A stretch of DNA of 64,000 nucleotides from Devosia beringensis (GTDB taxonomy: Bacteria > Pseudomonadota > Alphaproteobacteria > Rhizobiales > Devosiaceae). Both the position numbers and the translations under genes were made by a program. The notes under the pieces are model-generated. The model was not told the DNA's origin, searched no databases, and worked only from the letters and a program-made list of their open reading frames with translations. The stretch is taken from assembly GCF_014926585.1 (NCBI RefSeq), contig NZ_CP045422.1, positions 62,001 through 126,000 on the forward strand, given 5' to 3'. This document shows positions 8,609-16,191 of this stretch, piece after piece (position 1 is the stretch's first letter; every line of letters starts with the position of its first letter).

Positions 8609-10909
8609 TCAACTTGTCCGGTAATCGCTGCCGCCGCGTTGCTCGCGGAACTTTGCGACCGCTGCAGGTGCTGTCTTGTTGGCCTGGTTGACCGAGGCGC
8701 CGACGATAGAAGGCGAAGCCTGCGCCACGACGGCGCCAGCCTTGTCGATCACATAAGCAGAGAACTTCTCGTCATCAGAAACGACGTGGACAGTCAGCGA
8801 CCCAGCCGAAGGGCCTGCGCTAGGCAGCGAGGGCAAGCGAAGATCGACAGGCACCTTACCGCCGCCTGGCAGCGGGATAACCGCTTCCTGCCCGTGCACG
8901 ACGCCACGCGGCTCGCCACGCTTGCCGCCCGTGTTGGCAGTGCCGGAAGCGAAGCCAAACAGCCCGCCGAGAAAGCCCAGCGGATTGAATCCACCTGACT
9001 TCATCCCGCCGCTGATGGAGTTGATCCCCATGTTGAGCAGGTTTTTGGCCAGATCCTTGAGCACTGAATTGAAGATTTCGCCGGCGTCTCGGCCGTCACG
9101 GAAGCCGTCAACGATCGTGTCCAACGCCTGCCGGCCTGCCTGCGCCATTTCCTCGGCGCTCTGTTTGACCATGTCCTGGGCTTCGGCCAGCCGGGCTGCA
9201 TCAGAGGTCGCTTGCGCGAAGCCCTGAGACAACAGTGCAATCTGGGCCTGCCGCTCTGGCGTAAGTGCCAGTCCAGCCTCTGTCGCGGCGTTCTCCAGCT
9301 CCATCTGGGCATTGAGCCGTTCCAACGCAAAACCATAGTCATTAACCAAGGGATTAAGCTGAGCCTGCAGCTGCGATTTACGCTGCAGTGCAGCGATCTC
9401 TCGCTCTTGATTGGCGACTGCTGAGACGAACTGGTCAGCACGCGAACTTCCACCGCCTCCAACGCCGCCACTCCCACCCGCCGCTGTCGGCGCCGCATAG
9501 TCGGACAGCGATACCGGCTTGACGGCAGCCTTTGGGCGATTGCCCAGCTGCTCGGCGCGCTGATCGGCGATATTGCCGCCTGAGCTGTCGCCACGCGCTG
9601 CGGCCGCCACGGCACCGGCAGTTGCAACAGCCTCACTCCGCACTGCGAACAGTGCGTTGACCAGGGAACCCAGATCACCGATCAGCGTGCCGAAGTCCTG
9701 GTTCTTCCCAATCTCGTTTATCGCCTCGTTGGCGAGGTTTGCGGTTCCCTTACCCTCAAGCAACTGCTGAATAAGATCCTGAACAACAGGTTCAAGATCG
9801 CCAAATCCAGCGGCAGCATTGGTCGAGAAATTCACCAGGGCCTGCTCGGCCGCTGCTGTTGCCAGCTCGGCATCCGTGACCGATGCGCCGTACTTGTCCA
9901 TTTTGCCGGCGACAAAATTGACCGCCTCGGCGATGGCTTCGAATTCGGCTGCCGTCTGATCGAGCGCACCCCGGCCGGCCTTGTCGCCAGCCTCAAGGAT
10001 GAAATCAAGGAATCGATTGATAGCTGGAGCATTTGCATCGGCGGCATTGCCGAGGCCTGCGATCCTATTGGAAATATCCGTCAGGAATGTTGCCATTCTG
10101 GACGACGCATTGGTGGCATTGTCGAACTTGCCTGCCGTGTCGATGAGCACGTTTTGCAGGCGGATAAAGCCCTGTGACACAGTCAGTTCAGAACTGGCGA
10201 CCTTGTCCCGCAGGATCACCGACCCGGCTTCGAAAGCCCGGAAGAACGCCTCGCTGCTGACTTTCCCGTCCACAACCAGACCGCGGAGCTTAGCCACCGA
10301 TCCGCCGGCTTCCTCAAGCCCTGCAGCCGCTGCCTGGGCAACCGGCAGCGCGCCTTCCAGGATTGAGTTGAACTCTTCGGCGCGAACCGTGCCGGACCCG
10401 AGGGCCTGGCTCAGCTGCAGCAGTGCACCGGATGCGGTCTGGGCATCGGTGCCGGCCACGCGCAGCGCCGTAGCGACGTTGTCGGTAAAGCCGAGCAGCT
10501 CCTGAGTGCTGACCCCTAACTCTTTCTGCACGATTGCCGCGCGACCATAGAGCGTGACCAAGCTTTCTAGCGGAGCGGCATTGCGTTGCGCGGATTCGAA
10601 CAGGCTATCGTAGACGCTGGCGAGTTCTTCCCCGGCCAGACCGGCAACCTTGAGACTGTTTTCGATGCGGGTAGATGCGTCGATCAGCTGCTGTGCGCCC
10701 CGAAGGGCGAGAGCCCCACCGAATGCCGCTGCTATGCCGCGCTGCAGGCCCGAATAGCCCTTCTCCAGGCGCTGAGCCATGGTGTCGTGCCGGCGCTCGA
10801 TCTTTTGCATGCTGGTGTTGGAGATGCCGACGGCACGCTGCATATTTCGGTCAAATTTCGTGAGAGAGGCTTCTAGCGAAACCACGAGCCGTTCGACGTC
10901 TGTGGCCAT
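8609..10909 (-). CDS. Tail tape measure protein
   Basis: 766 residues. The N-terminus (VERLVVSLEASLTKFDRN...) and the segment around residues 75-250 match the phage tape-measure N-terminal domain (TIGR02675 type). Long alanine/glutamine-rich helices follow, with a low-complexity Gly/Ser stretch near residues 475-490. There is no lysozyme or peptidase domain. At about 0.15 nm per residue the tail would be roughly 115 nm. It directly follows the frameshifted tail assembly chaperone, the classic siphovirus order. Confidence 0.9.
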   Translation of the reverse strand: MATDVERLVVSLEASLTKFDRNMQRAVGISNTSMQKIERRHDTMAQRLEKGYSGLQRGIAAAFGGALALRGAQQLIDASTRIENSLKVAGLAGEELASVYDSLFESAQRNAAPLESLVTLYGRAAIVQKELGVSTQELLGFTDNVATALRVAGTDAQTASGALLQLSQALGSGTVRAEEFNSILEGALPVAQAAAAGLEEAGGSVAKLRGLVVDGKVSSEAFFRAFEAGSVILRDKVASSELTVSQGFIRLQNVLIDTAGKFDNATNASSRMATFLTDISNRIAGLGNAADANAPAINRFLDFILEAGDKAGRGALDQTAAEFEAIAEAVNFVAGKMDKYGASVTDAELATAAAEQALVNFSTNAAAGFGDLEPVVQDLIQQLLEGKGTANLANEAINEIGKNQDFGTLIGDLGSLVNALFAVRSEAVATAGAVAAAARGDSSGGNIADQRAEQLGNRPKAAVKPVSLSDYAAPTAAGGSGGVGGGGSSRADQFVSAVANQEREIAALQRKSQLQAQLNPLVNDYGFALERLNAQMELENAATEAGLALTPERQAQIALLSQGFAQATSDAARLAEAQDMVKQSAEEMAQAGRQALDTIVDGFRDGRDAGEIFNSVLKDLAKNLLNMGINSISGGMKSGGFNPLGFLGGLFGFASGTANTGGKRGEPRGVVHGQEAVIPLPGGGKVPVDLRLPSLPSAGPSAGSLTVHVVSDDEKFSAYVIDKAGAVVAQASPSIVGASVNQANKTAPAAVAKFREQRGGSDYRTS

Positions 10910-10913
10910 GCTG

Positions 10914-11572
10914 CTAAACCTCGAATGTCACGACGCCGGCCGGCACCAAGCGGGCGCCGTTCAACTGATAAGTTTGAGTTGAGAGGCTTGTTGGGCTTGG
11001 CGCATCAAGTTCCTGCATCCGTTCCCAGATGCGATCCTTGTCGTCTTCGCTGAGCTTGTTGCCCTGCTTGGGCGTATTGGCGTCGACATAGCCATTAAAA
11101 GCAGAGAAGAACTCCCAGACCGACGCCTGTTTGACGTCGTGGACTGTCCAGCCCATTGCGGCGCCTAGGCCATAGATCAGGCCGAACCGCCACTTTCCGT
11201 TGGGGAGGTCGTCGAGCTTTTGGCCTTCGCCCTCCCCTGCGGTTTTTTTAGCGGTTCGTCTGGAGCCCCCTGCACTCCTGCCGAGACGATAGCCCAGGCC
11301 AGCATGTGGTTTTCCAGAGGTGGGCGCTTCTCGACATACGCCTCGACCAGCTTGAGGGCTTCCGCCGGCGGAGTGCCGCCGCCGATCAGCGCCAGCCGGA
11401 TTGAGTGGCTGATGTCCTCGATGCGCCACTGCCGGCCGCCGAGGCGGTCGAGCAGCGCAAGCGGGCCGCAGTCCGTCTTTTCCTGCAGAAGAGCCAGTTC
11501 GCCCCAGCCCAGGCGAAAGGTGAACTTGCCATCGGCCCAAGGGAGCGGGCCGATGGATGCATCGCGGCTCAT
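10914..11572 (-). CDS. Tail assembly chaperone, -1 frameshift fusion (gpGT-like)
   Basis: About 219 residues: the first 110 or so codons of the short chaperone, then a -1 slip at the A AAA AAA heptamer (11249-11243), then an open -1 frame ending at 10914 (KLDDLPNGKWRFGLIYGLGA... VVTFEV). The -1 extension has no good independent start and the tape measure begins five bases after its stop. This mirrors lambda G-T, whose fused T part recruits the tail tube protein to the tape measure. The frame geometry is read directly; efficiency is unknown. Confidence 0.75.
11177..11572 (-). CDS. Tail assembly chaperone, short form (gpG-like)
   Basis: 131 residues from ATG 11572, which overlaps the tail-tube stop as ATGA. 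The sequence (FRLGWGELALLQEKTDCGPLA, then AIRLALIGGG-type helices) matches the GTA-family tail assembly chaperone group. The protein ends shortly after an A7 run where ribosomes can slip into the -1 frame to give a longer product. The short form is the unshifted product and should be the more abundant. Confidence 0.78.
   Translation of the reverse strand: MSRDASIGPLPWADGKFTFRLGWGELALLQEKTDCGPLALLDRLGGRQWRIEDISHSIRLALIGGGTPPAEALKLVEAYVEKRPPLENHMLAWAIVSAGVQGAPDEPLKKPQGRAKAKSSTTSPTESGGSA
11243..11249 (-). promoter_or_regulatory. Slippery heptamer A AAA AAA for -1 programmed frameshift
   Basis: Zero-frame codons read CTA AAA AAA CCG. Slipping back one base keeps both Lys anticodons paired and continues ACC GCA GGG. 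The heptamer is the strongest class for bacterial -1 frameshifting and lies inside the tail chaperone, where frameshifting is conserved in siphoviruses. Confidence 0.75.
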
Positions 11573-12021
11573 CAGGACGTCGCGACCGATGTGCGGACCA
11601 TCTCGCCATCCGACTGCAGCGAGAAGTTGCCGGTGACGCGACCGGTATTGCTGGCGGCGCCGAGCTCGGCCGTCTCGACATGCATCAAGCCGGTCCAAGT
11701 CCACGTGGTCGTGGGAAACTCGAGCTCGATCTTCACTGGTGTGGAATCTGGGCTTTCCTGAGCATCGAGCCAGGCGTCCATACTGGCCTCTGCCAGAACG
11801 CCTTCGCCCGACACCGACATGCTGAGGGAAACTGCATCGCGGCCGAGCCAATCGATCGCCAGAGGGTCATCGCAGTCTGGGATGCTTACCTCTTCCAGGC
11901 CCTTGCTGAGCGTGAGGGACTTGGAAGTCAGGCCGCAGGGAGCAGCATAGACGACGGGACCGGTGCCGCTGCCCAGCAAAATGCGCAGCAAGCCACCTTT
12001 GGTAGTGACGGGTTTGGCCAT
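11572..12021 (-). CDS. Major tail (tube) protein
   Basis: 149 residues, beta-rich. It contains the substitution-type core of phage tail tube proteins (SIPDCDDPLAIDWLGRDAVS, TWTWTGLMHVETAELG). It lies between the DUF3168 tail terminator and the tail assembly chaperone, the usual slot for the tube subunit, and its stop overlaps the chaperone start. Confidence 0.8.
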   Translation of the reverse strand: MAKPVTTKGGLLRILLGSGTGPVVYAAPCGLTSKSLTLSKGLEEVSIPDCDDPLAIDWLGRDAVSLSMSVSGEGVLAEASMDAWLDAQESPDSTPVKIELEFPTTTWTWTGLMHVETAELGAASNTGRVTGNFSLQSDGEMVRTSVATS

Positions 12022-12030
12022 GCGGCCCTC

Positions 12031-12492
12031 CTATGTTGAAGTTCTGTTGCTCTCGACCAAGGCAGTGAACTGGATCACGCCGTGATTGGTGATGCCGTCG
12101 CTGTCGCGAAGGATGCGGGTGAGAACGTGCCGGATGGACACCAGGGCATGTGTCGTCAGCTGCAGATCGGCCTTGTGGAGCGCCTTTTTCACCAAGCCCG
12201 ATATCTGACGGCACTGAACCGACCCATAGGCCAGCCCTGAACCCCAGGACCAGACATCGATCTGGAAAGTGATTTCCTCGCTGTCGATGCAGTCGGAATC
12301 GTCTGCCTCGTCTGGCAGAGAAGTCACCGGGCCAAACGAAATATACGGACTGACCACATCTGGAACGAGCTGGCCATTGACCTGCTTTTCAGGCACCCGG
12401 TCGTAAATCTTGGCCCCGACCATTGCGGTAAGCGCCGTCGATGCTCGGAGCGCATTGAGCGCCGCGAGCTGCAATTCATAGGTCGGTTCCAT
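12031..12492 (-). CDS. Tail terminator / completion protein (DUF3168)
   Basis: 153 residues matching the DUF3168 family (ELQLAALNALRASTALTAMVG, IYDRVPEKQ, PYISFGP). It caps the tail tube and joins it to the head. ATG 12492 is preceded by GGGGG six bases upstream and sits one base after the HK97 gp10 stop; an upstream in-frame ATG at 12510 lies inside that gene. Confidence 0.8.
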   Translation of the reverse strand: MEPTYELQLAALNALRASTALTAMVGAKIYDRVPEKQVNGQLVPDVVSPYISFGPVTSLPDEADDSDCIDSEEITFQIDVWSWGSGLAYGSVQCRQISGLVKKALHKADLQLTTHALVSIRHVLTRILRDSDGITNHGVIQFTALVESNRTST

Positions 12493-12493
12493 A

Positions 12494-12961
12494 TCAGCCC
12501 CCGGCTGCAACTCGCTTGGCGGCTTTATTGATTGCCCGGGTCACCCGGCCGCGAACGCGTTTCCGATAGGCGCGCCAGCTCGGATAGAAAAACGGCTGCG
12601 CTGCCGTGCCCGGATTCTGCGAACCGGCAAACCGTCCGCCGTTCACATGCGGGGCAGTCCCAAACTCAATGAACCGGGCGTAGTAGGCATCCGGGCCGCC
12701 GGCATATATGGTAATCTTGAGGTTTCCCGACTGGCTCTGTTTGACCTTGCCGAGCACGATCGCCCCTTGCGGCGCATCGCCGTAGGTCCATGCAATGGAG
12801 TTGACCAGGTCGCCGCTATCGGTCGGCGAAAGCGACTTAGCCAGTGCCACAACTTCGTCGGCGCTCTGCTCCATGAACTTGCGGATCTCACCCTCAACAG
12901 CAGCGGGAAAGCTCCGCAGTTTCGTCCGCAGCCTATCCAGCCCAAGGATGCGCGTAGCCAT
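12494..12961 (-). CDS. HK97 gp10-family head-tail connector
   Basis: 155 residues. The N-terminal helix (RLRTKLRSFPAAVEGEIRKFM), the ALAKSLSPTDSGDLVNSI core and the ARFIEFGTAPH strand are the signature of the HK97-gp10 family. It ends in a basic tail (RKRVRGRVTRAINKAAKR). It lies between the head-tail adaptor and the tail terminator. Confidence 0.88.
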   Translation of the reverse strand: MATRILGLDRLRTKLRSFPAAVEGEIRKFMEQSADEVVALAKSLSPTDSGDLVNSIAWTYGDAPQGAIVLGKVKQSQSGNLKITIYAGGPDAYYARFIEFGTAPHVNGGRFAGSQNPGTAAQPFFYPSWRAYRKRVRGRVTRAINKAAKRVAAGG

Positions 12962-13345
12962 CTATTCCAGAACCGCCGTTTCGCCATTGTCCACGGCCAG
13001 GAATTCCAGCCACTGGTTCCGTCCGTCCGGATCCGCAGGCGGCGACGTGATGGCCAGCACCCGATTCCCGCCCCTGGTATCGACCAGGCGCCAGGCGGGC
13101 GTAATCTGCCGGGTCTGCGAGGTATTGCGGACCGTAACCACAAATGGCTGACTTCCGCCCAGGCGGGCCGCATCCACCCCTTCGCCACCGGTGCGGGGCT
13201 TCATCCCTGCCGACACGATAAACTGCGTGGTAAACTCGCCAGCGCCGGAAATCGGCCCGCCCCAGCCGTCATCTGTCGGAGTAGACGCGAACTGGCAGGC
13301 CAGCCGCTCGCGCAGCGCCCCTGCCCGGCGGAAATCCTCAGCCAT
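12962..13345 (-). CDS. Phage head-tail adaptor (stopper)
   Basis: 127 residues from ATG 13345 (MAEDFRRAGALRERL). The pattern of RERL near the N-terminus and a beta-rich body ending in TPAWRLVDTRGGNRVLAITSPP matches the head-tail joining family (Phage_H_T_join). It overlaps the preceding small gene by eight bases and abuts the gp10-like gene. Confidence 0.75.
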   Translation of the reverse strand: MAEDFRRAGALRERLACQFASTPTDDGWGGPISGAGEFTTQFIVSAGMKPRTGGEGVDAARLGGSQPFVVTVRNTSQTRQITPAWRLVDTRGGNRVLAITSPPADPDGRNQWLEFLAVDNGETAVLE

Positions 13346-13529
13346 TGGCCTTGGGCTTCTCGGCGGCACCGTTGGTCAGGTCGGCTGCGCCAGCCTTCAC
13401 AGCGACTTCAGCGCAAGCCTGTGTTACTGGGCCTTCCCATCCCGCCTTATAGCCGATGGTCGACTGGCTCGACGGCTTGAAGTCGAAGTCGCGCTTGAAC
13501 TTCAAGCGGGGAATTGTGCGTTCAGTCAT
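13338..13529 (-). CDS. Small phage head-region protein
   Basis: 63 residues, Lys/Ala-rich, with no recognised domain. Its ATG shares a base with the connector stop (TGATG) and its end overlaps the adaptor start, so translational coupling argues that it is real. Function unknown. Confidence 0.65.
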   Translation of the reverse strand: MTERTIPRLKFKRDFDFKPSSQSTIGYKAGWEGPVTQACAEVAVKAGAADLTNGAAEKPKANG

Positions 13530-14164
13530 CAGATAGATATCCTTCTGAAAGGCGCAATGAGCGCATTGACGGCAAAGGGTAGTTCTGAGGAGTTGCCGGA
13601 GACGGTGGCCTCGCGGTTGTCGAACCAGGTGCCCACCAGCAGCAGAATGGCGACCTTGAGTGCTGCGGGAACAGTGCTAACTGCTGGGACGGCTTCAACC
13701 GGCGGCTCTGCCTCTGGATCGGCCTCAACGGCCGGCGTGGTCGAGTATCCGGCTTTCACCTGGACCGAAACCGCCGCGCTCTCATAGAGCCCAGACGGGG
13801 ACCCATACGCCCGGTCCCAATAGACATAGGCGCCGCGCTCGTCAGAGCGCAGGGCATAGTTGCTGTCGCCGATCGTGGCCACCTGCCCGGCTTCGTTCCG
13901 CCAAGTGATGGATTCGATCTCTATGATCGGCCAGAGCGGAAGCCGCATGCAGCGGCCGAAGGTGTCGAAATCCAGCCGCCACGTCTGTTCGACAAGGCAG
14001 CGCCCAAGAACGCCGGTCCAGCCATCTAGATGCGAGACTGCCGCCCGCAGCAGCGCATTGATCAGCGTGTCTTCATCATTGTCCTCGACGCGGAGATGCA
14101 GCTTGGCTTCCTCGAGCGAGACCGGCAGTATTTCCGGAGGTGTGACGAGAATGGGCGCGATCAT
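13529..14164 (-). CDS. Head-tail connector gp6-like protein
   Basis: 211 residues. PVSLEEAKLHLRVEDNDEDTLI is the hallmark N-terminus of the phage gp6-like connector family, followed by AAVSHLDGWTGVLGR. A Pro/Ala/Glu-rich insert (about residues 140-165) interrupts the C-terminal half and seems extra to the family. ATG 14164 has AGGAGC upstream. A second, broken copy of this gene's N-terminal part lies at 15541-15648, beyond an inserted moron. Confidence 0.83.
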   Translation of the reverse strand: MIAPILVTPPEILPVSLEEAKLHLRVEDNDEDTLINALLRAAVSHLDGWTGVLGRCLVEQTWRLDFDTFGRCMRLPLWPIIEIESITWRNEAGQVATIGDSNYALRSDERGAYVYWDRAYGSPSGLYESAAVSVQVKAGYSTTPAVEADPEAEPPVEAVPAVSTVPAALKVAILLLVGTWFDNREATVSGNSSELPFAVNALIAPFRRISI

Positions 14165-14170
14165 AAGCGC

Positions 14171-14193
14171 TCCTAAAAAACCGCCGAGGCGGG
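14171..14193 (-). terminator. Intrinsic terminator upstream of the connector gene
   Basis: On the minus strand CCGCC-TC-GGCGG is followed by TTTTTT (stem 14181-14192, T run 14175-14180). It sits between the moron gene (stop at 14550) and the connector start, so it would end moron transcription before the structural operon. Confidence 0.65.
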
Positions 14194-14230
14194 TTGGTTG
14201 GTCCCTGATAGACTTGGCTATCGGTCTGGC

Positions 14231-14406
14231 ATGACTATCGAAGAACTGACACCCGAAGCCGTCGCCCTGGTCCGCAGCCTCGTAAACAATCCCCTGCCAT
14301 CGATGACAGCTCGACGCTGCGGCTGCCAATGGTCGATCGAATGGTGATGGGATTGCCGGCGAAGGTGCATATCAGTCGCGCCGGAGGCCGCCTGCTGGCA
14401 GCATAA
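14231..14406 (+). pseudogene. Frameshifted small ORF on the plus strand
   Basis: MTIEELTPEAVALVRSLVNN runs from ATG 14231 and then goes out of frame at a CCCC run (14291-14294). Adding one C would continue as PAIDDSSTLRLPMVDRMVMG and end at 14406, about 58 residues in all. Read as it stands, the first frame stops at 14347. It may be a decayed gene or a homopolymer sequencing error. The rest of 14194-14549 holds nothing else I can support. Confidence 0.35.
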
Positions 14407-14549
14407 GCAGCGGCAGAGATGACTGCTTGAACCCCCACAATGGAGCAGATGGGTTACGTTCGCCTCGGATGGCCTATTGCTTACATAGAGAAGCCCACTC
14501 AGCAGGTTTGCTGGCGGGCTTGGTAGAGCTTGGTCAGTGCGGCGCTAGG

Positions 14550-15458
14550 TTACGGGCCAATGCACCATAATTTTCCGTCGATGTACGTGCAACCTGGCAG
14601 CTCCGGCGGCGGCCGGCCGCATCCATCGGTTGGGCACGTATTAACTTGGACAATATCATTGCCGTCGACCAGTACGGCGCTCAGCGGGGTCTCGAAGTAG
14701 TTTTCTTCCCCCGTCGTTGTCATTTGCAGGCTACGCACTAGTTCATGTCCCAACTGGAAAGGGTCCTCCCGGGCAATAAAGACGTTCGGGTGACCGGCGA
14801 TTGCATCAGCAGATACGTCTCTTAAGAATAGTTTGAATTCCGACATGCCTTGAGACGAAAGAAGGTTGGACGCCGCAGATTCTCCAGAGGCAACAATCGT
14901 GTTGCTTCCAGCATGCAAAGATAGCGCGTGCGAGACGGCAGTAGCCAATGACGTGGACCCGTCATGCTGCATGGAATGGATGACCCGACAATCGGGCAGC
15001 TGAGGGCGGTCTTTTCCGTCTTCAACTAGCAAGACATCGCCGATCTCTGGAATCTCACAAAGGCCCCTGCCGAGCGCGAGGTCGAACTGTGTCCCTTCCG
15101 CGGTAACGATAGATTGGGGGCGCCCTTCGGGCGTTCTGCCGTAAGCCAGATAGGGTAACTCTGCATCGTCGGCTTTTTGGAGAGCGGCCGCCAAACTGGG
15201 AGAATAAGGTGCGACGAATGGAAAGCCGTCCGCGATCGCGTTTTCAACGGCCGCGTTAATCACATCCCATTGGTCGGCAAACTTAGGTGTGACGAGAACT
15301 AAACTGATATCACCCGCCTCAGCGGCATCAGTAGCGCCGTTGCTGACCTGAGACCAATAATCCGAGGTCTGGGGCCCGTTGAGAATTACTACAAACTTTG
15401 GTGCAGCATTCACCGCTACGGTCGAAAGGCCGACTAAAAGGATAGCAAGGCGGAACAT
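14550..15458 (-). CDS. Secreted periplasmic-binding-protein-like moron
   Basis: 302 residues. Signal peptide at 1-19 (MFRLAILLVGLSTVAVNAA). The body resembles type 1 sugar-binding proteins: KFVVILNGPQTSDYWSQVSNG, a middle IADGFPFVAPYSPSLAAAL, and a second-lobe SNTIVASGE. The C-terminus is Cys-rich (about residues 272-300, four Cys). GGAG upstream of ATG is strong. DNA is less GC-rich than the neighbours. It sits between the capsid-side small gene and the connector, has a terminator downstream, and is flanked by a broken connector copy. A role in lysogenic conversion (ligand sensing or exclusion at the envelope) is inference. Confidence 0.7.
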   Translation of the reverse strand: MFRLAILLVGLSTVAVNAAPKFVVILNGPQTSDYWSQVSNGATDAAEAGDISLVLVTPKFADQWDVINAAVENAIADGFPFVAPYSPSLAAALQKADDAELPYLAYGRTPEGRPQSIVTAEGTQFDLALGRGLCEIPEIGDVLLVEDGKDRPQLPDCRVIHSMQHDGSTSLATAVSHALSLHAGSNTIVASGESAASNLLSSQGMSEFKLFLRDVSADAIAGHPNVFIAREDPFQLGHELVRSLQMTTTGEENYFETPLSAVLVDGNDIVQVNTCPTDGCGRPPPELPGCTYIDGKLWCIGP

Positions 15459-15540
15459 GGGTTCTCCTTAGTCCTGCAAGTAAGCGATCACACTTTTACA
15501 GCAATAATACCTGCGGAACAACAGCCTTCCCCCTTCCCAG

Positions 15541-15648
15541 TCAGCAAACGAACTCCTGCCGCCAAGTCTGCTGAAACGGGCGCCGACCGAGAATGCCAGT
15601 CCACCCATCGAGGTGTGAGGCAGCGGCCTCGATCAGCACATCGATTCG
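15541..15648 (-). pseudogene. Fragment of a second gp6-like connector gene
   Basis: The minus strand reads 35 codons (RIDVLIEAAASHLDGWTGIL, then GRRPFQQTW) ending at TGA 15541. This aligns with the intact connector segment DTLINALLRAAVSHLDGWTG... VEQTW, with many synonymous and non-synonymous differences, so it came from a related phage and not from a recent duplication. No start or downstream part remains. Around it, 15459-15540 and 15649-15736 hold no gene that I see. Confidence 0.7.
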
Positions 15649-15736
15649 TGAATGGTACGGGCGCCAACTGAATTAGGCTTCAGCTCACACCATTGGTGAG
15701 GGAATGGCGTGGCAGGTTCACCGCCACGCTCTTGAG

Positions 15737-16138
15737 TTACTTCTTCGTCTGTTCGGCCTTGCCGTACACGCTCATGTCGAGACCCTGGCCAAGAAAGCCG
15801 GGGTCCTCCGGATCGCGAACAGGATCGTTGAAATCCTGACCGTTTTGCACGGCCGAGGTGGCTTTGCGCGGGTTGTTCTCGACAGCGGGATGGTCGGCAG
15901 GGACACCCATGATGATCGCTGGCTCAACGAATGCGCCGCTCGCCGGGTCCATGGTGTTGCCAGGTGCCGGATTGGTGACGGCGGTGTTTTCCGGCAGACG
16001 CCCTTCGCCGGCAGCCTTGGCGGTTGCGGCTTCGGCCGCCGCCTTGGCTTCCGCGGCAGGCTTTTCCGCCAGTTCGGCAGCAGTCTTCGCTGCCGCCTCG
16101 GCCGCATCAGCAGCCTGATTGGTTTTCTTCACGGCCAT
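15737..16138 (-). CDS. Alanine-rich capsid-adjacent protein
   Basis: 133 residues. Residues 1-50 are a long Ala/Lys/Glu helix (AADAAEAAAKTAAELAEKPA), and the C-terminal part is Pro/Asn-rich. GGAGG five bases before ATG 16138 fixes the start. It lies just downstream of the major capsid gene, where decoration or head-completion proteins are often found, but no family is recognised. Confidence 0.65.
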   Translation of the reverse strand: MAVKKTNQAADAAEAAAKTAAELAEKPAAEAKAAAEAATAKAAGEGRLPENTAVTNPAPGNTMDPASGAFVEPAIIMGVPADHPAVENNPRKATSAVQNGQDFNDPVRDPEDPGFLGQGLDMSVYGKAEQTKK

Positions 16139-16191
16139 GTTGGCCTCCATGATGTTGGAAGGAGAGGCGGGGGATCCCCCCGCCCCGAGGC

